Below are positions 16,280-25,732 of a stretch of DNA of 33,567 nt, in pieces (position 1 is the first letter of the stretch; every line of letters starts with the position of its first letter). Under the pieces are notes generated by a model. The model made no database searches, had not been told where the DNA came from, and saw nothing but the letters and a program-made list of their open reading frames with translations. The stretch is from Nitrosomonadales bacterium (GTDB taxonomy: Bacteria; Pseudomonadota; Gammaproteobacteria; Burkholderiales; Gallionellaceae): the NCBI GenBank assembly GCA_947475825.1, contig CANJMS010000017.1:1-33567 (forward strand), written 5' to 3'. The position numbers and the translations under genes are program-made.

Positions 16280-16527
16280 GGAACCTCTGCAAAAAAAACG
16301 CCTACAATCCCTCAATCTGTTTAAATGCGTTTCATGCTAAAGTTGCTTCATTCTTCCTGTAATAGGTAGCTCAAGTCTGCGTGGATATGGTGAAGATGAA
16401 TAATTATTGTCGATTCATCGGCTGTTGTTGCGGGCACAGCTGGGCATTTAAAAATTGCTGGAATCAGACAATGTAGCGATGGTTTTTTGTTGGGGAATTT
16501 AGAATTAACCGGGTCCGGAAACACTTC

Positions 16528-19137
16528 ATGCCTTTAACCATAACAAAACGCATTACCATTGGTGTGGCCACAATGGTTTTTTTCAGCGGCCTGCTGAGTC
16601 TGTTGCTGTATGTCGATTTGAAAAAAATAATCGATACGCTGGAGCAAGTTGTCAAGATCAAAGAGCCGATCAGTGCGGCTGCCTATGAGATGGAAATCAA
16701 CCTGCTGGAAATCGGTATGCGGGTGATGCAATACAGTCCCGTTCAGACCAAGAACGAGCGCGCCTTGCTGGCCATAGATACCGCCGATTTTGAAAAATTT
16801 TATTCAAAGTACACCCAGTTAGTCAGTAATCAGCAAGCTCGTGATTTAGGCATCAAAGTACAAACGCTGTATACCGAATTTAAGAGCCTAGGCTTGTTCA
16901 TTATGAATGACCGCGATGCGCTCAGCACAAATACGCGGAACTTTGAAATAAGCCTGCTGGAAATTGAAAATTTGATCGACTCCGGGTTAATGAAAAGCGT
17001 TGCTCCACGCGCCTCACGAGGATTGGAAAAGTTGTTAAGCGCACAAATTGTTGCGCCAAAAACCACAGAAAAATTACTCGTCTTGCAAACAATGAGCGCC
17101 CATCTGGCGGGACTCGGCAATGCACTGGGTGATTACTTGGAAACTAAAAATTCGCTGTATAAGCAGCGCATCATCCACCAATCAACCCAATTTACATTAG
17201 CCTTGAAACGATTTACCAAACTCCCTGGCAACGCCGCACAGGCATCGATCACCCAGCAAATTGGTCAGAAATTTGATTCTCTGCGTTTACAAGCTGAAAA
17301 AAATATTGCCCAGAAGGAAGCGTTGCTGGTTCAAGAAGCCCGTTTCAACGATCTGCGGCAAAAAATCAATATCGAACTGGATGAAGACATACAAACATTA
17401 ATTGCATCACAATTGAGTGTGGCCAGATCTTCTATCGATCAAGTCACACAAGACATGGTGGCCGCGTTACTGGTACTGGGACCCCTGCTCTTGGCGGGGA
17501 GCATCAGTGCCGGAGTGATGATCGTACGCTGGATCAAGCGGCCCATCCAGGAGTTGACCGTTGGTGCCAGCAGAATTGGCGGCGGTGATTGGGAATACCG
17601 TATCCCGCAGCATGGCCAGGATGAATTTACTGAGTTAGCAATGCAGTTTAACCAGATGGTGGAAAAATTACAGTCTACGACCGTCTCAAAATTGGCACTG
17701 GAATCCAGCGAGCAAGAATTACAAAAGATCAACATGCAACTGGTAAAGGAGGTTGAAAAGCATAAACTTGCGCAAGCCACCATTCAGCAAATGGCTTACT
17801 ACGATGCCTTGACAGACCTGCCCAATCGCCGCTTGTTTAATGATCGCCTGCAACAAGCCATGTTGACTGCAAATCGCGAACAGAAATCTATCGCAGTCAT
17901 GTTAATGGATCTCGATCACTTTAAAGAGGTGAACGATACCTTGGGTCATCACTACGGCGACTTATTGTTACAACAAGTGGGCAAACTGGTACGAGGTTTG
18001 TTGCGTGAGTCGGACACGATTGCGCGGCTGGGGGGTGATGAGTTTGCGGTGCTGCTGAGCAATACAGATCGCCAAGGCGCAATACTGACTGCTGAAAATA
18101 TCAGTATTGCCTTGAATCAACCTTTTGAATTGGGTGAAATTAGCTACAACGCACGCATAAGCATCGGTATAGCCTTGTTCCCCGAGCATGGTAATGAGAT
18201 CAGCAGTTTGTTACGCCGCGCCGACATTGCTATGTACGTGGCCAAAGGTGCAGGCAGCGGACATATCGTATATGAAACCGAGCATGATAAACACAGCACC
18301 GAGCGCTTGATGCTGGTGGGTGAGTTGCGCCAAGCAATCGAAAATAAAGAAGAGTTAGTTCTACATTATCAGCCGATCATAAATTGCGCCACCAAGCGCA
18401 TCACCAGCGTCGAGGCACTGATGCGCTGGCAACATCCTAAGCGCGGTTTATTGCAGCCGGATACCTTTATTGACCGGGCAGAGGGTGCCGGGTTAATGCT
18501 TCCGCTGACATTATGGGTGCTGGAGGAAGCACTGAATCAGGGAAAAAAGTGGACTGCCAAGGGAATACACATACCAATTGCCGTCAACATATCCGCTTCG
18601 AGTATGCACCTCAAACCTCTGTGGCTGAAAGTTAGCGATTTACTGCGCGAGCATGACGTTACCCCTGGCCAGCTGGCGTTGGAAATTACCGAAAGCGCAA
18701 TCATGGAAGATCCGACTTATGCCCGTTCGCTGCTGACTTATCTGAGTGAATTCGGCATCTCGGTCTCAATTGATGATTTTGGCACCGGGTACTCTTCACT
18801 CGCCTATCTGAGTCGCCTGCCCGTACATAATCTAAAAATTGACAAGTCTTTCGTGTTCGGCATGATTAAAAATAAAAACGATGAAATGATCGTGCGTTCA
18901 ACCATCGATTTAAGTCACAACATGCAAATTAAGGTAATCGCCGAGGGCGTAGAAGATCAACAAACACTGGACAGCTTAATTGCTCATGGCTGCGATTCTG
19001 CACAGGGTTACTTTATAGGTCGCCCTCTTCCGGCTGACGCATTTTACCAATGGCTACTTACCTCACCTTGGTTTGAACAACCGCTATTGAATCAGACCCT
19101 GCAAACAAATAACGCGCCATCAAAGCAATCTGTGTAG
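16528..19137 (+). CDS. Membrane GGDEF-EAL protein with HAMP domain (c-di-GMP turnover)
   Basis: 869 residues. TM1 lies at about 11-28, a helical periplasmic sensor region at 30-310, TM2 at 311-333, HAMP at 334-386 and a coiled-coil linker at 387-420. The diguanylate cyclase domain has an intact GGDEF at 502-506 and an inhibitory I-site RESD five residues before it. The phosphodiesterase domain has EAL at 629-631, plus EITESAIMED, DDFGTGYSSL, KIDKSFV and EGVEDQQTL. Both halves appear catalytically complete, so net activity cannot be predicted. The periplasmic ligand is unknown. The 248 bases before it hold a repeat end (GGAACCTCTGC after mtgA) and nothing else I can name. Confidence 0.92.
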   Translation: MPLTITKRITIGVATMVFFSGLLSLLLYVDLKKIIDTLEQVVKIKEPISAAAYEMEINLLEIGMRVMQYSPVQTKNERALLAIDTADFEKFYSKYTQLVSNQQARDLGIKVQTLYTEFKSLGLFIMNDRDALSTNTRNFEISLLEIENLIDSGLMKSVAPRASRGLEKLLSAQIVAPKTTEKLLVLQTMSAHLAGLGNALGDYLETKNSLYKQRIIHQSTQFTLALKRFTKLPGNAAQASITQQIGQKFDSLRLQAEKNIAQKEALLVQEARFNDLRQKINIELDEDIQTLIASQLSVARSSIDQVTQDMVAALLVLGPLLLAGSISAGVMIVRWIKRPIQELTVGASRIGGGDWEYRIPQHGQDEFTELAMQFNQMVEKLQSTTVSKLALESSEQELQKINMQLVKEVEKHKLAQATIQQMAYYDALTDLPNRRLFNDRLQQAMLTANREQKSIAVMLMDLDHFKEVNDTLGHHYGDLLLQQVGKLVRGLLRESDTIARLGGDEFAVLLSNTDRQGAILTAENISIALNQPFELGEISYNARISIGIALFPEHGNEISSLLRRADIAMYVAKGAGSGHIVYETEHDKHSTERLMLVGELRQAIENKEELVLHYQPIINCATKRITSVEALMRWQHPKRGLLQPDTFIDRAEGAGLMLPLTLWVLEEALNQGKKWTAKGIHIPIAVNISASSMHLKPLWLKVSDLLREHDVTPGQLALEITESAIMEDPTYARSLLTYLSEFGISVSIDDFGTGYSSLAYLSRLPVHNLKIDKSFVFGMIKNKNDEMIVRSTIDLSHNMQIKVIAEGVEDQQTLDSLIAHGCDSAQGYFIGRPLPADAFYQWLLTSPWFEQPLLNQTLQTNNAPSKQSV

Positions 19138-19186
19138 CAGCACATAAACCCAAATAATCCATTGGAAAATTTAACACACTTTATCC

Positions 19187-19283
19187 TTTGTAAAAGGGGG
19201 AGAGCTTGCGAGGGGGTGGAGGGGGATTTTCATATTTGTGCGATGTTCAAATCCCCCCCCTTTTTTCAAAGGAGGGGGGCTCC
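19187..19283. repeat. G-run/C-run palindromic repeat
   Basis: GGGGGAGAGCTTGCGAGGGG, GGAGGGGGATTT and then, across a short AT-rich loop, AAATCCCCCCCC and a closing AAAGGAGGGGGGCTCC. The GGGGGATTT...AAATCCCCC arms can pair. Similar purine/pyrimidine-run repeats are widely scattered in betaproteobacterial genomes. It is the first of several repeats that fill the 585-base gap 19138-19722 between two convergent genes. Confidence 0.65.
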
Positions 19284-19286
19284 GTT

Positions 19287-19412
19287 ATTCCAGTTTGCGT
19301 TAGAAAGGAGAACAAGACGGCAAGGATGAGGTGACGAAGACAGTACATTTGAGTACGGCTAGGAGCCGAGGACGATGCCAACACAGTTATCGTTTTTAAC
19401 GCGAATTGGAAT
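19287..19412 (+). repeat. 126-bp inverted-repeat element, copy 3
   Basis: Same length and orientation as copy 1. The left arm is ATTCCAGTTTGCGTTAGAAA; the right arm on the other strand is ATTCCAATTCGCGTTAAAAA. The inner part GCGTTA replaces the CCGATA of copy 1 in both arms together. The interior, including CGGCTAGGAGCCG and GTACATTTGAGTAC, is kept. Bases 19413-19547 after it hold no recognisable feature. Confidence 0.85.
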
Positions 19413-19547
19413 TATAACCAGACTTACGGCTAATGGATAATCTAGGATAAACTGCCATGGTCAAAAATAAAAAATCCCCGCCAAGTCAATCTAGCACCAA
19501 ATCAATCTAATAATCATGAAGGCCGCCAGGAAGCAGTCGATAACTCA

Positions 19548-19687
19548 TTCCAATTCTAATCCCGGATAGAAACGCCATTAACCTAACCCGTTCGTGGTGA
19601 GCCTGTCGAACCACAAGCACCCTTCGACAAGCTCAGGGCGAACGGTTGGCAGGGGGCACATGCGGCGTTTCTATCTGGAATTGGAAT
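19548..19687. repeat. 140-bp relative of the 126-bp element carrying a different internal palindrome
   Basis: The outer ends ATTCCAATTC and GAATTGGAAT are shared with the 126-bp family, and inner arms GGATAGAAACGCC and GGCGTTTCTATC also pair. The interior is different: a long imperfect hairpin, GTTCGTGGTGAGCCTGTCGAA opposite TTCGACAAGCTCAGGGCGAAC, a repeat known by eye from many proteobacterial genomes. A further half-end, GGAGTTGGAAT, lies at 19712-19722 against the stop codon of the next gene. Confidence 0.75.
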
Positions 19688-19722
19688 AATTTCTGAAAAC
19701 AGGGGATATTTAGGAGTTGGAA

Positions 19723-20631
19723 TCAATCCACCACCGTTGAAATGGCAAACTGTATTAGCTCCGTTGGATCCTCCGCATACGTCTGCCCCAGACTGATGTA
19801 CCCGGTTCCATGCAGCACTAAAGTTTCTGAAATAATGCTGGTCATGCGGCCATCTCCAAATCGAATGTGCGTGCCATTGACGCTTTGATCCATGATAATA
19901 AATTTACCAAAACGCAATTCCAATTTGGCATGCTGACGCGAAGCAAAATCACTCTTGACTACAATTGAACAGGACTTTTCGCGACCCAACATTGCTATTT
20001 TGTTCTGATTGTCGACTGTAAAAGTCTGGTCACGATAGCGCAGTATCAGCGCCCGATTGCCTTCCTGCGGCTTGCGGTAAGCGGGGATGCCAACACGGGT
20101 GCGGGAAGTGTCATCCTCGTTCCAATTTACTTGATAAATATCGATCTGCTCGATCCGCCCTTTAAGGCTGAAGCGGTAAATTTGCTGCATTTTGGCGCGT
20201 AAATTTTCAGGCAATTCATTAAACACTGCGGGCGTGGTGGCGATTTTACAAGCGCGCGTTTGAGCCGTTAAGTGCGCTGCCACATTTACTGTGTCACCAT
20301 ACAAATCCCCTTCTTCATTAATGACATCTCCCATGTGAAAGCCGACACGGATATGAACCGGATCGTAGTTTTCCAGCTTGTCACCCTCAACCGCCACTTG
20401 CAAAGCGCACGCCGCATGAAAAACAGCTTCCGCGCTGGGGAAGCTGCACATAATTTCATCACCAATCGTTTTTATTAATGTACCCTGATGCTGACGTATG
20501 GTGCTCGACATGGAATCTATATATCGTGCAACCAACTGACGAGCAATGGCATCACCATATTTGTCATAAATAGCGGAACTGCCGCAAATGTCGGCGAATA
20601 AAATTGCAAGTTTGGTGGCTGGTCGTGGCAT
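19723..20631 (-). CDS. Class III nucleotide-cyclase-homology domain fused to FHA domain
   Basis: 302 residues with no membrane segment, so cytoplasmic. The cyclase-homology domain (about 5-165) has the two metal-binding aspartates D14 (FADICGSS) and D58 (IGDEIMCSF). The motif GDTVNVAAHL has N116, but the residue four later, normally the transition-state arginine, is His120. The FHA domain (about 192-290) has GRE 216-218, SRQH 231-234 and NGT 252-254, the phosphothreonine-binding loops. It could make cAMP or act as a degenerate cyclase that signals through FHA binding. It is convergent with the GGDEF-EAL gene and divergent from lnt. Its stop codon abuts a half copy of the ATTCCAA-type repeat end. 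Confidence 0.85.
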   Translation of the reverse strand: MPRPATKLAILFADICGSSAIYDKYGDAIARQLVARYIDSMSSTIRQHQGTLIKTIGDEIMCSFPSAEAVFHAACALQVAVEGDKLENYDPVHIRVGFHMGDVINEEGDLYGDTVNVAAHLTAQTRACKIATTPAVFNELPENLRAKMQQIYRFSLKGRIEQIDIYQVNWNEDDTSRTRVGIPAYRKPQEGNRALILRYRDQTFTVDNQNKIAMLGREKSCSIVVKSDFASRQHAKLELRFGKFIIMDQSVNGTHIRFGDGRMTSIISETLVLHGTGYISLGQTYAEDPTELIQFAISTVVD

Positions 20632-20725
20632 ATTAATTTTGAATCAAGCAGGGGGAATAAATTATTTTTTATATGCGCGGGTTTTATGTTCAGGCTATTC
20701 GTACCATAGCGCATAACTTACACCG

Positions 20726-20731
20726 TATAAT
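20726..20731 (+). promoter_or_regulatory. Candidate -10 box for lnt
   Basis: A perfect TATAAT lies about 38 bases before the lnt start in the divergent intergenic region. The -35 partner is weak (TACCAT at 20702-20707, 18-base spacing). Confidence 0.3.
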
Positions 20732-20763
20732 TCTCAAAATCAATATATTGCTTCTATGAATTT

Positions 20764-22269
20764 GTGAATATGCTGCGCCTCAAAAAATTGGTTATCGCTT
20801 TAAGTGCAGGCGTGTTGGTAGTTCCAGCGTTTTCTCCAGCGGGATTTTCCCTGCTCGAATTTTTTCCACTGAGCATTATCGTGTTAAGTATTTTGTTTTG
20901 GCTATGGCACACTGTCGACAAACGTGAAGCTGCGTGGCTGGGATTTTATTTCGGTCTTGGGTTATTCGGCGCTGGCATCGGCTGGATATATATTGCGTTG
21001 CATGATTATGGCGGCATGTCACCCCTTCTGGCTTTTCTTGCCACAACGTTGTTTACCGCTTTTTGGTCCTTGTTTCCTGCGTTAGCTGGCTATATACAAG
21101 CACAACTCTCCGCCCCGCTGTGGATACGTTTAACACTCATCATGCCCGCCGCATGGGTACTGCTGGAGTGGCTGCGCGGCATGACATTTACCGGCTTTCC
21201 GTGGCTTGCGATGGGTTATACACAAGTCTCTGTAACCCACAGCCCGCTGTCAGCTTATGCACCTGTGTTAGGCGTGTACGGCGTATCGCTGGTGATAGCT
21301 ATCAGCGCGGGCTTATTGGTTTTACTGCTGCTAACGCGCTGGACTCGGCTGGGAAAGTTTTCCTTGGCTGGCTTGGGGATAGTGTGGATAGGTGGCGCCA
21401 CTTTGCAGGCAGTGGAATGGACGCAGGCTACAGGCGAGCCTGTGCAGGTCGCGCTGCTGCAGGGCAATATTCCTCAGCACCTTAAATTTCGCGAAGAGAC
21501 TCTGATCAACACGCTGGAAACCTATCGCCGACTGGTGCTGCAAAGTGAAGCGCGTTTAATCGTTCTGCCTGAAACCGCCGTGCCGATGCTGCGCCATAAC
21601 ATGCCAGAAAATTACCTGGAAATTTTGCGTCGTCATGCACAAAAAAATGGCGGCGATATTTTGATCGGCGGCTTTGAAAAATCGAATGTCCAATATTTCA
21701 ACAGCGTGTTTTCACTCGGTATGGCGGAATCGCAAAGCTATCGAAAAAATCATCTGGTGCTGTTTGGGGAATTTATCCCGTTGCGCTCGGCACTCGGTTG
21801 GTTGATTAACGGCGTATTAAATATCCCCATGTCGGATCTAACAAGAGGCGGAGATAATCAGCCTGTGCTGCATGTGGCTGGACAGCGCGTGGCTGTGAAT
21901 ATTTGTTATGAAGACGTATTTGGCGAAGAAATCATTCGTGCACTACCGGAAGCCACGCTGCTGGTAAATGTAACCAACGATGCCTGGTACGGCAAATCAA
22001 GCGCGGCTATGCAGCATAATCAAATTGCCCGAATGCGCGCATTGGAAAGCGGACGTATGATGCTGCGCGCAACCAATACTGGGGTCACTTCTATTATTCG
22101 GCGAGATGGCATCATTCAAGCCCTGCTGCCACAGCACGAAGAGGGCGCGTTAGTCGGGCAAGTGCAAGGCTACACAGGCAGCACACCCTATGTGCGCTGG
22201 GGCAATGCAGCGGTGTTACTGTTGATTGCCGCGATGCTGACTTGTGCATGGCTGCGGCGCAGCGACTAA
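20764..22269 (+). CDS. lnt: Apolipoprotein N-acyltransferase Lnt
   Basis: Inner-membrane enzyme that adds the third acyl chain to lipoproteins. 501 residues: about eight N-terminal membrane helices to residue 215, then a periplasmic nitrilase-like domain and a final helix (AAVLLLIAAMLTCAWL). The catalytic triad is visible as E270 (LPETAVPM), K328 (YRKNHLVLFGEF) and C381 (NICYEDVFGEE), close to the E. coli positions 267, 335 and 387. The start is GTG 20764 or ATG 20770; no clear ribosome binding site decides. It begins a plus-strand run; the next gene starts one base after its stop. The corC-type gene often found before lnt is absent. Confidence 0.95.
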   Translation: MNMLRLKKLVIALSAGVLVVPAFSPAGFSLLEFFPLSIIVLSILFWLWHTVDKREAAWLGFYFGLGLFGAGIGWIYIALHDYGGMSPLLAFLATTLFTAFWSLFPALAGYIQAQLSAPLWIRLTLIMPAAWVLLEWLRGMTFTGFPWLAMGYTQVSVTHSPLSAYAPVLGVYGVSLVIAISAGLLVLLLLTRWTRLGKFSLAGLGIVWIGGATLQAVEWTQATGEPVQVALLQGNIPQHLKFREETLINTLETYRRLVLQSEARLIVLPETAVPMLRHNMPENYLEILRRHAQKNGGDILIGGFEKSNVQYFNSVFSLGMAESQSYRKNHLVLFGEFIPLRSALGWLINGVLNIPMSDLTRGGDNQPVLHVAGQRVAVNICYEDVFGEEIIRALPEATLLVNVTNDAWYGKSSAAMQHNQIARMRALESGRMMLRATNTGVTSIIRRDGIIQALLPQHEEGALVGQVQGYTGSTPYVRWGNAAVLLLIAAMLTCAWLRRSD

Positions 22270-22270
22270 A

Positions 22271-22540
22271 ATGAGTTGGCTCTGCTACATCCTGCGCTGC
22301 GTCGACGACACGCTCTACACTGGCATCACCAACGATCTGGAAAAACGCTTGCTCGCGCACAACGCTGGCATCGCGGCCAAATACACACGCGGTCGTTGCC
22401 CTGTGCAATTAATCTATGCCGAACCTTGTGCGGATAAATCCATCGCACTCAAACGTGAATTGCAAATCAAAAAGCTATCGCGCCCAAACAAACTCCTGCT
22501 GGCCAATCTCCCGGCTGACCCATCTGCAAGAGTAAGGTGA
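22271..22540 (+). CDS. GIY-YIG domain protein (UPF0213/YhbQ-like)
   Basis: A small 89-residue protein consisting almost only of a GIY-YIG domain: CYILRCVDDTLYTGITNDLEK gives the YIL and YTG motifs, and R26 (in LEKRLLAHN) is the usual catalytic arginine. GRCPVQLIYAE and the KSIALKRELQIKKLSR segment complete the UPF0213 pattern. E. coli YhbQ of this family has been linked to DNA cleavage, but cellular roles remain unclear. It sits one base after lnt and is probably translated with it. The ATG at 22271 matches the family's N-terminus. Confidence 0.9.
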   Translation: MSWLCYILRCVDDTLYTGITNDLEKRLLAHNAGIAAKYTRGRCPVQLIYAEPCADKSIALKRELQIKKLSRPNKLLLANLPADPSARVR

Positions 22541-22597
22541 CGGGAGCAGGCGAATACCCGTAAAATGGCGGCCTTTGCCGCACCACAGGTTTATTGC

Positions 22598-23536
22598 ATG
22601 TCCAACTCCAACAAACTGAGCTTTCAACAAATCATCCTGACGCTCCAGCAATTCTGGGACAAGCAGAGCTGCGCCTTGCTGCAACCTTACGATATGGAAG
22701 TGGGCGCAGGCACTTCACACACGGCTACTTTTTTGCGGGCATTAGGCCCAGAGCCGTGGAAAGCCGCCTATGTGCAGCCTTCGCGTCGCCCCAAAGATGG
22801 TCGCTATGGCAACAACCCCAACCGCCTACAACACTATTATCAATTTCAGGTCGTGCTTAAACCTGCGCCCGCAAATATTTTGGAATTATATTTGGAATCA
22901 TTAAAAACACTGGGCTTTGACCTTAAAAAAAATGATGTGCGCTTTGTCGAAGATGATTGGGAAAATCCAACATTGGGCGCGTGGGGGCTGGGTTGGGAAG
23001 TGTGGCTGAACGGCATGGAAGTCACCCAATTCACTTATTTTCAGCAAGTGGGCGGCATCAATTGCAAGCCGATTACAGGCGAAATTACTTATGGCCTGGA
23101 ACGGTTGGCGATGTATTTGCAGAACGTGGAAAACGTGTTTGACCTAACTTGGACTGAAGGCGTGTCTTACCGCGACGTGTACCACCAAAATGAAGTCGAG
23201 CAATCCGCTTATAACTTTGAGCACAGCGATGTGGAATTTTTGCTCGGCGCGTTCGGTAGCCACGAAAAACAGGCGCAATATTTAATGCAAAAAGAATTGG
23301 CCTTGCCCGCGTATGAACAAATTCTAAAAGCCGCACACACGTTTAATTTGCTGGACGCGCGTGGCGCAATATCTGTCACCGAACGTGCCGCTTACATAGG
23401 CCGCATCCGTAATTTGGCGCGTAGCGTGGCGCAAAGTTATCTCGATAGCCGCGCACGATTAGGTTTTCCCATGGCACCAAAACTGTGGGCAGATGAAGTA
23501 CTGGCGCAGATCGAAAAGAAAGTGGCCTTGGCATGA
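22598..23536 (+). CDS. glyQ: Glycine--tRNA ligase alpha subunit
   Basis: Catalytic subunit of the heterotetrameric bacterial glycyl-tRNA synthetase, 312 residues. Signatures: [33 protein letters not shown] at the start, then [22 protein letters not shown] and [24 protein letters not shown], which form the class II motifs. The start at 22598 is chosen because the conserved domain begins seven residues later; an upstream ATG (22565) would add eleven unrelated residues. It overlaps glyS by four bases (ATGA), which fits equimolar synthesis of the two subunits. Confidence 0.96.
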   Translation: MSNSNKLSFQQIILTLQQFWDKQSCALLQPYDMEVGAGTSHTATFLRALGPEPWKAAYVQPSRRPKDGRYGNNPNRLQHYYQFQVVLKPAPANILELYLESLKTLGFDLKKNDVRFVEDDWENPTLGAWGLGWEVWLNGMEVTQFTYFQQVGGINCKPITGEITYGLERLAMYLQNVENVFDLTWTEGVSYRDVYHQNEVEQSAYNFEHSDVEFLLGAFGSHEKQAQYLMQKELALPAYEQILKAAHTFNLLDARGAISVTERAAYIGRIRNLARSVAQSYLDSRARLGFPMAPKLWADEVLAQIEKKVALA

Positions 23537-25683
23537 CGACAAAAAATCTGCTGGTCGAATTGTTCGTCGAGGAACTGCCGCCAAAGTCGCTGAATAGACT
23601 GGGGCTTGCGTTTGCAGAAGAAATTTGGTGGAAGTTGAGTACTGCCGGACTATTGGCCGATAAAAGCGGGGATAGTACTTATGGGGAAACGTACATCGCG
23701 TATGCGTCACCTAGGCGCTTGTCAGTCTGGGTTAAGGATGTCTTGAGCAAAGCGGCAGATAAATCCGTTTCGCAAAAGTTGATGCCGGTGGCCGTGGGCT
23801 TGGATGCGAACGGCCAAGCCACGCCCGCATTGTTGAAGAAATTGGCCAGCCTCGGTGCGTACGCATCGGCGGTTCCGAACCTTAAGCGTACGCAGGACGG
23901 CAAGGCGGAAGCGTTGTTTTACGACAGCGTGATGAAAGGGGCGACGCTGGCTCAAGGTTTGCAGATGGCACTCGATGAAGCGCTTGCCAAACTGCCGATC
24001 GCCAAGGTGATGAGCTACCAGTTTGCCGACGGCTGGTCTACAGTCAATTTTGTGCGCCCCGCGCATGGTTTGGTTGCGCTACATGGCGCGAACATTGTGC
24101 CGATTAGCGTGCTGGGTTTAACTGCCAGACGCACTACCCAAGGCCACCGCTTTGAAGCTAAAAGTGCAACGCTGGAAATTCGCGAAGCCGACAGCTACGA
24201 AACGCAACTAGAAAACGAAGGCGCGGTGATCGCCAATTATGCAAAGCGCCGCGCTGAAATTTCCCGGCAGCTTGCCGCTGTAGCGGCACAAGAAGGCTTG
24301 CACGTTATACAAGATGAAGCCTTACTGGATGAAGTGACCGGGCTGGTCGAACGCCCGAGTATATTGCTGGGGCAGTTTGAAAAAGAATTTCTTGACGTAC
24401 CGCCAGAGTGTTTGATTTTAACCATGAAGGCCAATCAAAAATATTTTCCGTTGCTCGATACTCAAAAAAAACTTACCAATAAATTTTTAATCGTTTCCAA
24501 TATTACGCCCGTCGACCCAAGTGCGGTCATTCAGGGTAACGAGCGCGTGGTGCGCGCGCGGCTGGCGGATGCGAAATTCTTTTTTGATAAAGACCGCAAG
24601 CGCACCTTAGCCTCACGTGTTACGGACTTGGATAAAGTTGTCTATCACAACAAGCTCGGTTCGCAGGGCGAACGCACACAGCGCGTGCGGGCAATCGCAA
24701 AGGCCATCGCGCAGGAACTAGGTGGCGATGCACTGGCAGCGCAAGCCGAGCAGGCCGCGATATTAGCCAAGGCTGATTTGCTCACTGACATGGTGGGCGA
24801 ATTTCCAGAGCTACAAGGCATCATGGGGCGTTATTACGCGCAAGCGGAAGGCGTTGATGACGAGGTTGCCTTCGCCATAGAAGACCATTACAAACCACGT
24901 TTTGCAGGCGACGCATTACCACGCAACAGGGTGGGGGTTTGTGTTGCGCTGGCAGATAAATTGGAAACCCTGGTGGGCATGTTTGGCATCAACGAAAAGC
25001 CGACAGGCGATAAAGACCCGTTTGCATTGAGAAGACATGCGCTGGGAGTGATTCGTATATTGATTGAAAAAGAATTACCGCTCGACATTGATGAACTATT
25101 ACAGACAGCGTCAAAGCTTTTTGGCTTCATAAATATAGAAAATATCGAAGTACACCTTGCCTACAACAGAGTGAAACTCACCGATTTTATTTTTGAGCGC
25201 CTAGCCTATAACCTGCGCGAGCAAGGCTACTCGGCGCAGGAAGTGGAAGCCATAGTGGATTTGCGTCCACAGAGGCTAAGTGATGTGCCCAAACGTCTGG
25301 TTGCAGTGCGCGCATTTGTCACTTTACCGGAGGCTGCCGCACTGGCCGCAGCCAACAAGCGGGTGAGAAACATTCTCAGGAAGGAATTCATAGAAGAGGG
25401 CGAGGGTAAGATAATCAGCAAATTGCTACAGGAACCCGCTGAGCAGGCGTTGCATCAGGCGTTGAATCAGATTGCTCCCAAAGCCGATGCGGCTTTCGCG
25501 GCAGGCGACTACACGGGTTCGTTGCAAGCCTTGGCCGCGTTGCGCGCACCCGTGGATGCGTTTTTCGATAACGTGATGGTGAATGCAGAAGATTTGACGT
25601 TGCGCAATAACCGCCTCGCACTGTTGTCGCAGTTGCAGCAAGCGATGAATCGCGTGGCGGACATTTCCAAGCTGGCATCATGA
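23533..25683 (+). CDS. glyS: Glycine--tRNA ligase beta subunit
   Basis: 716 residues, a little longer than the ~690 of E. coli. It begins with the family motif [16 protein letters not shown] and contains GTEP-equivalent regions [21 protein letters not shown] and [18 protein letters not shown]. An HD-like segment lies around [24 protein letters not shown], and a C-terminal DALR-type anticodon-binding helical region ends at the stop. It binds tRNA and is needed for aminoacylation with GlyQ. It starts inside the glyQ stop. Forty-nine bases separate it from plsC. Confidence 0.96.
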   Translation: MTTKNLLVELFVEELPPKSLNRLGLAFAEEIWWKLSTAGLLADKSGDSTYGETYIAYASPRRLSVWVKDVLSKAADKSVSQKLMPVAVGLDANGQATPALLKKLASLGAYASAVPNLKRTQDGKAEALFYDSVMKGATLAQGLQMALDEALAKLPIAKVMSYQFADGWSTVNFVRPAHGLVALHGANIVPISVLGLTARRTTQGHRFEAKSATLEIREADSYETQLENEGAVIANYAKRRAEISRQLAAVAAQEGLHVIQDEALLDEVTGLVERPSILLGQFEKEFLDVPPECLILTMKANQKYFPLLDTQKKLTNKFLIVSNITPVDPSAVIQGNERVVRARLADAKFFFDKDRKRTLASRVTDLDKVVYHNKLGSQGERTQRVRAIAKAIAQELGGDALAAQAEQAAILAKADLLTDMVGEFPELQGIMGRYYAQAEGVDDEVAFAIEDHYKPRFAGDALPRNRVGVCVALADKLETLVGMFGINEKPTGDKDPFALRRHALGVIRILIEKELPLDIDELLQTASKLFGFINIENIEVHLAYNRVKLTDFIFERLAYNLREQGYSAQEVEAIVDLRPQRLSDVPKRLVAVRAFVTLPEAAALAAANKRVRNILRKEFIEEGEGKIISKLLQEPAEQALHQALNQIAPKADAAFAAGDYTGSLQALAALRAPVDAFFDNVMVNAEDLTLRNNRLALLSQLQQAMNRVADISKLAS

Positions 25684-25732
25684 GTGCGTTCGTCATGGCA
25701 ACTTTAACTTTCCTTTTTTATAGGCTGCAAGC

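Noticed and set aside
19187-19283. tRNA-like word GTTCAAATCC
   Set aside because: It is part of the G-run/C-run repeat; no cloverleaf arms or acceptor stem can be formed around it.
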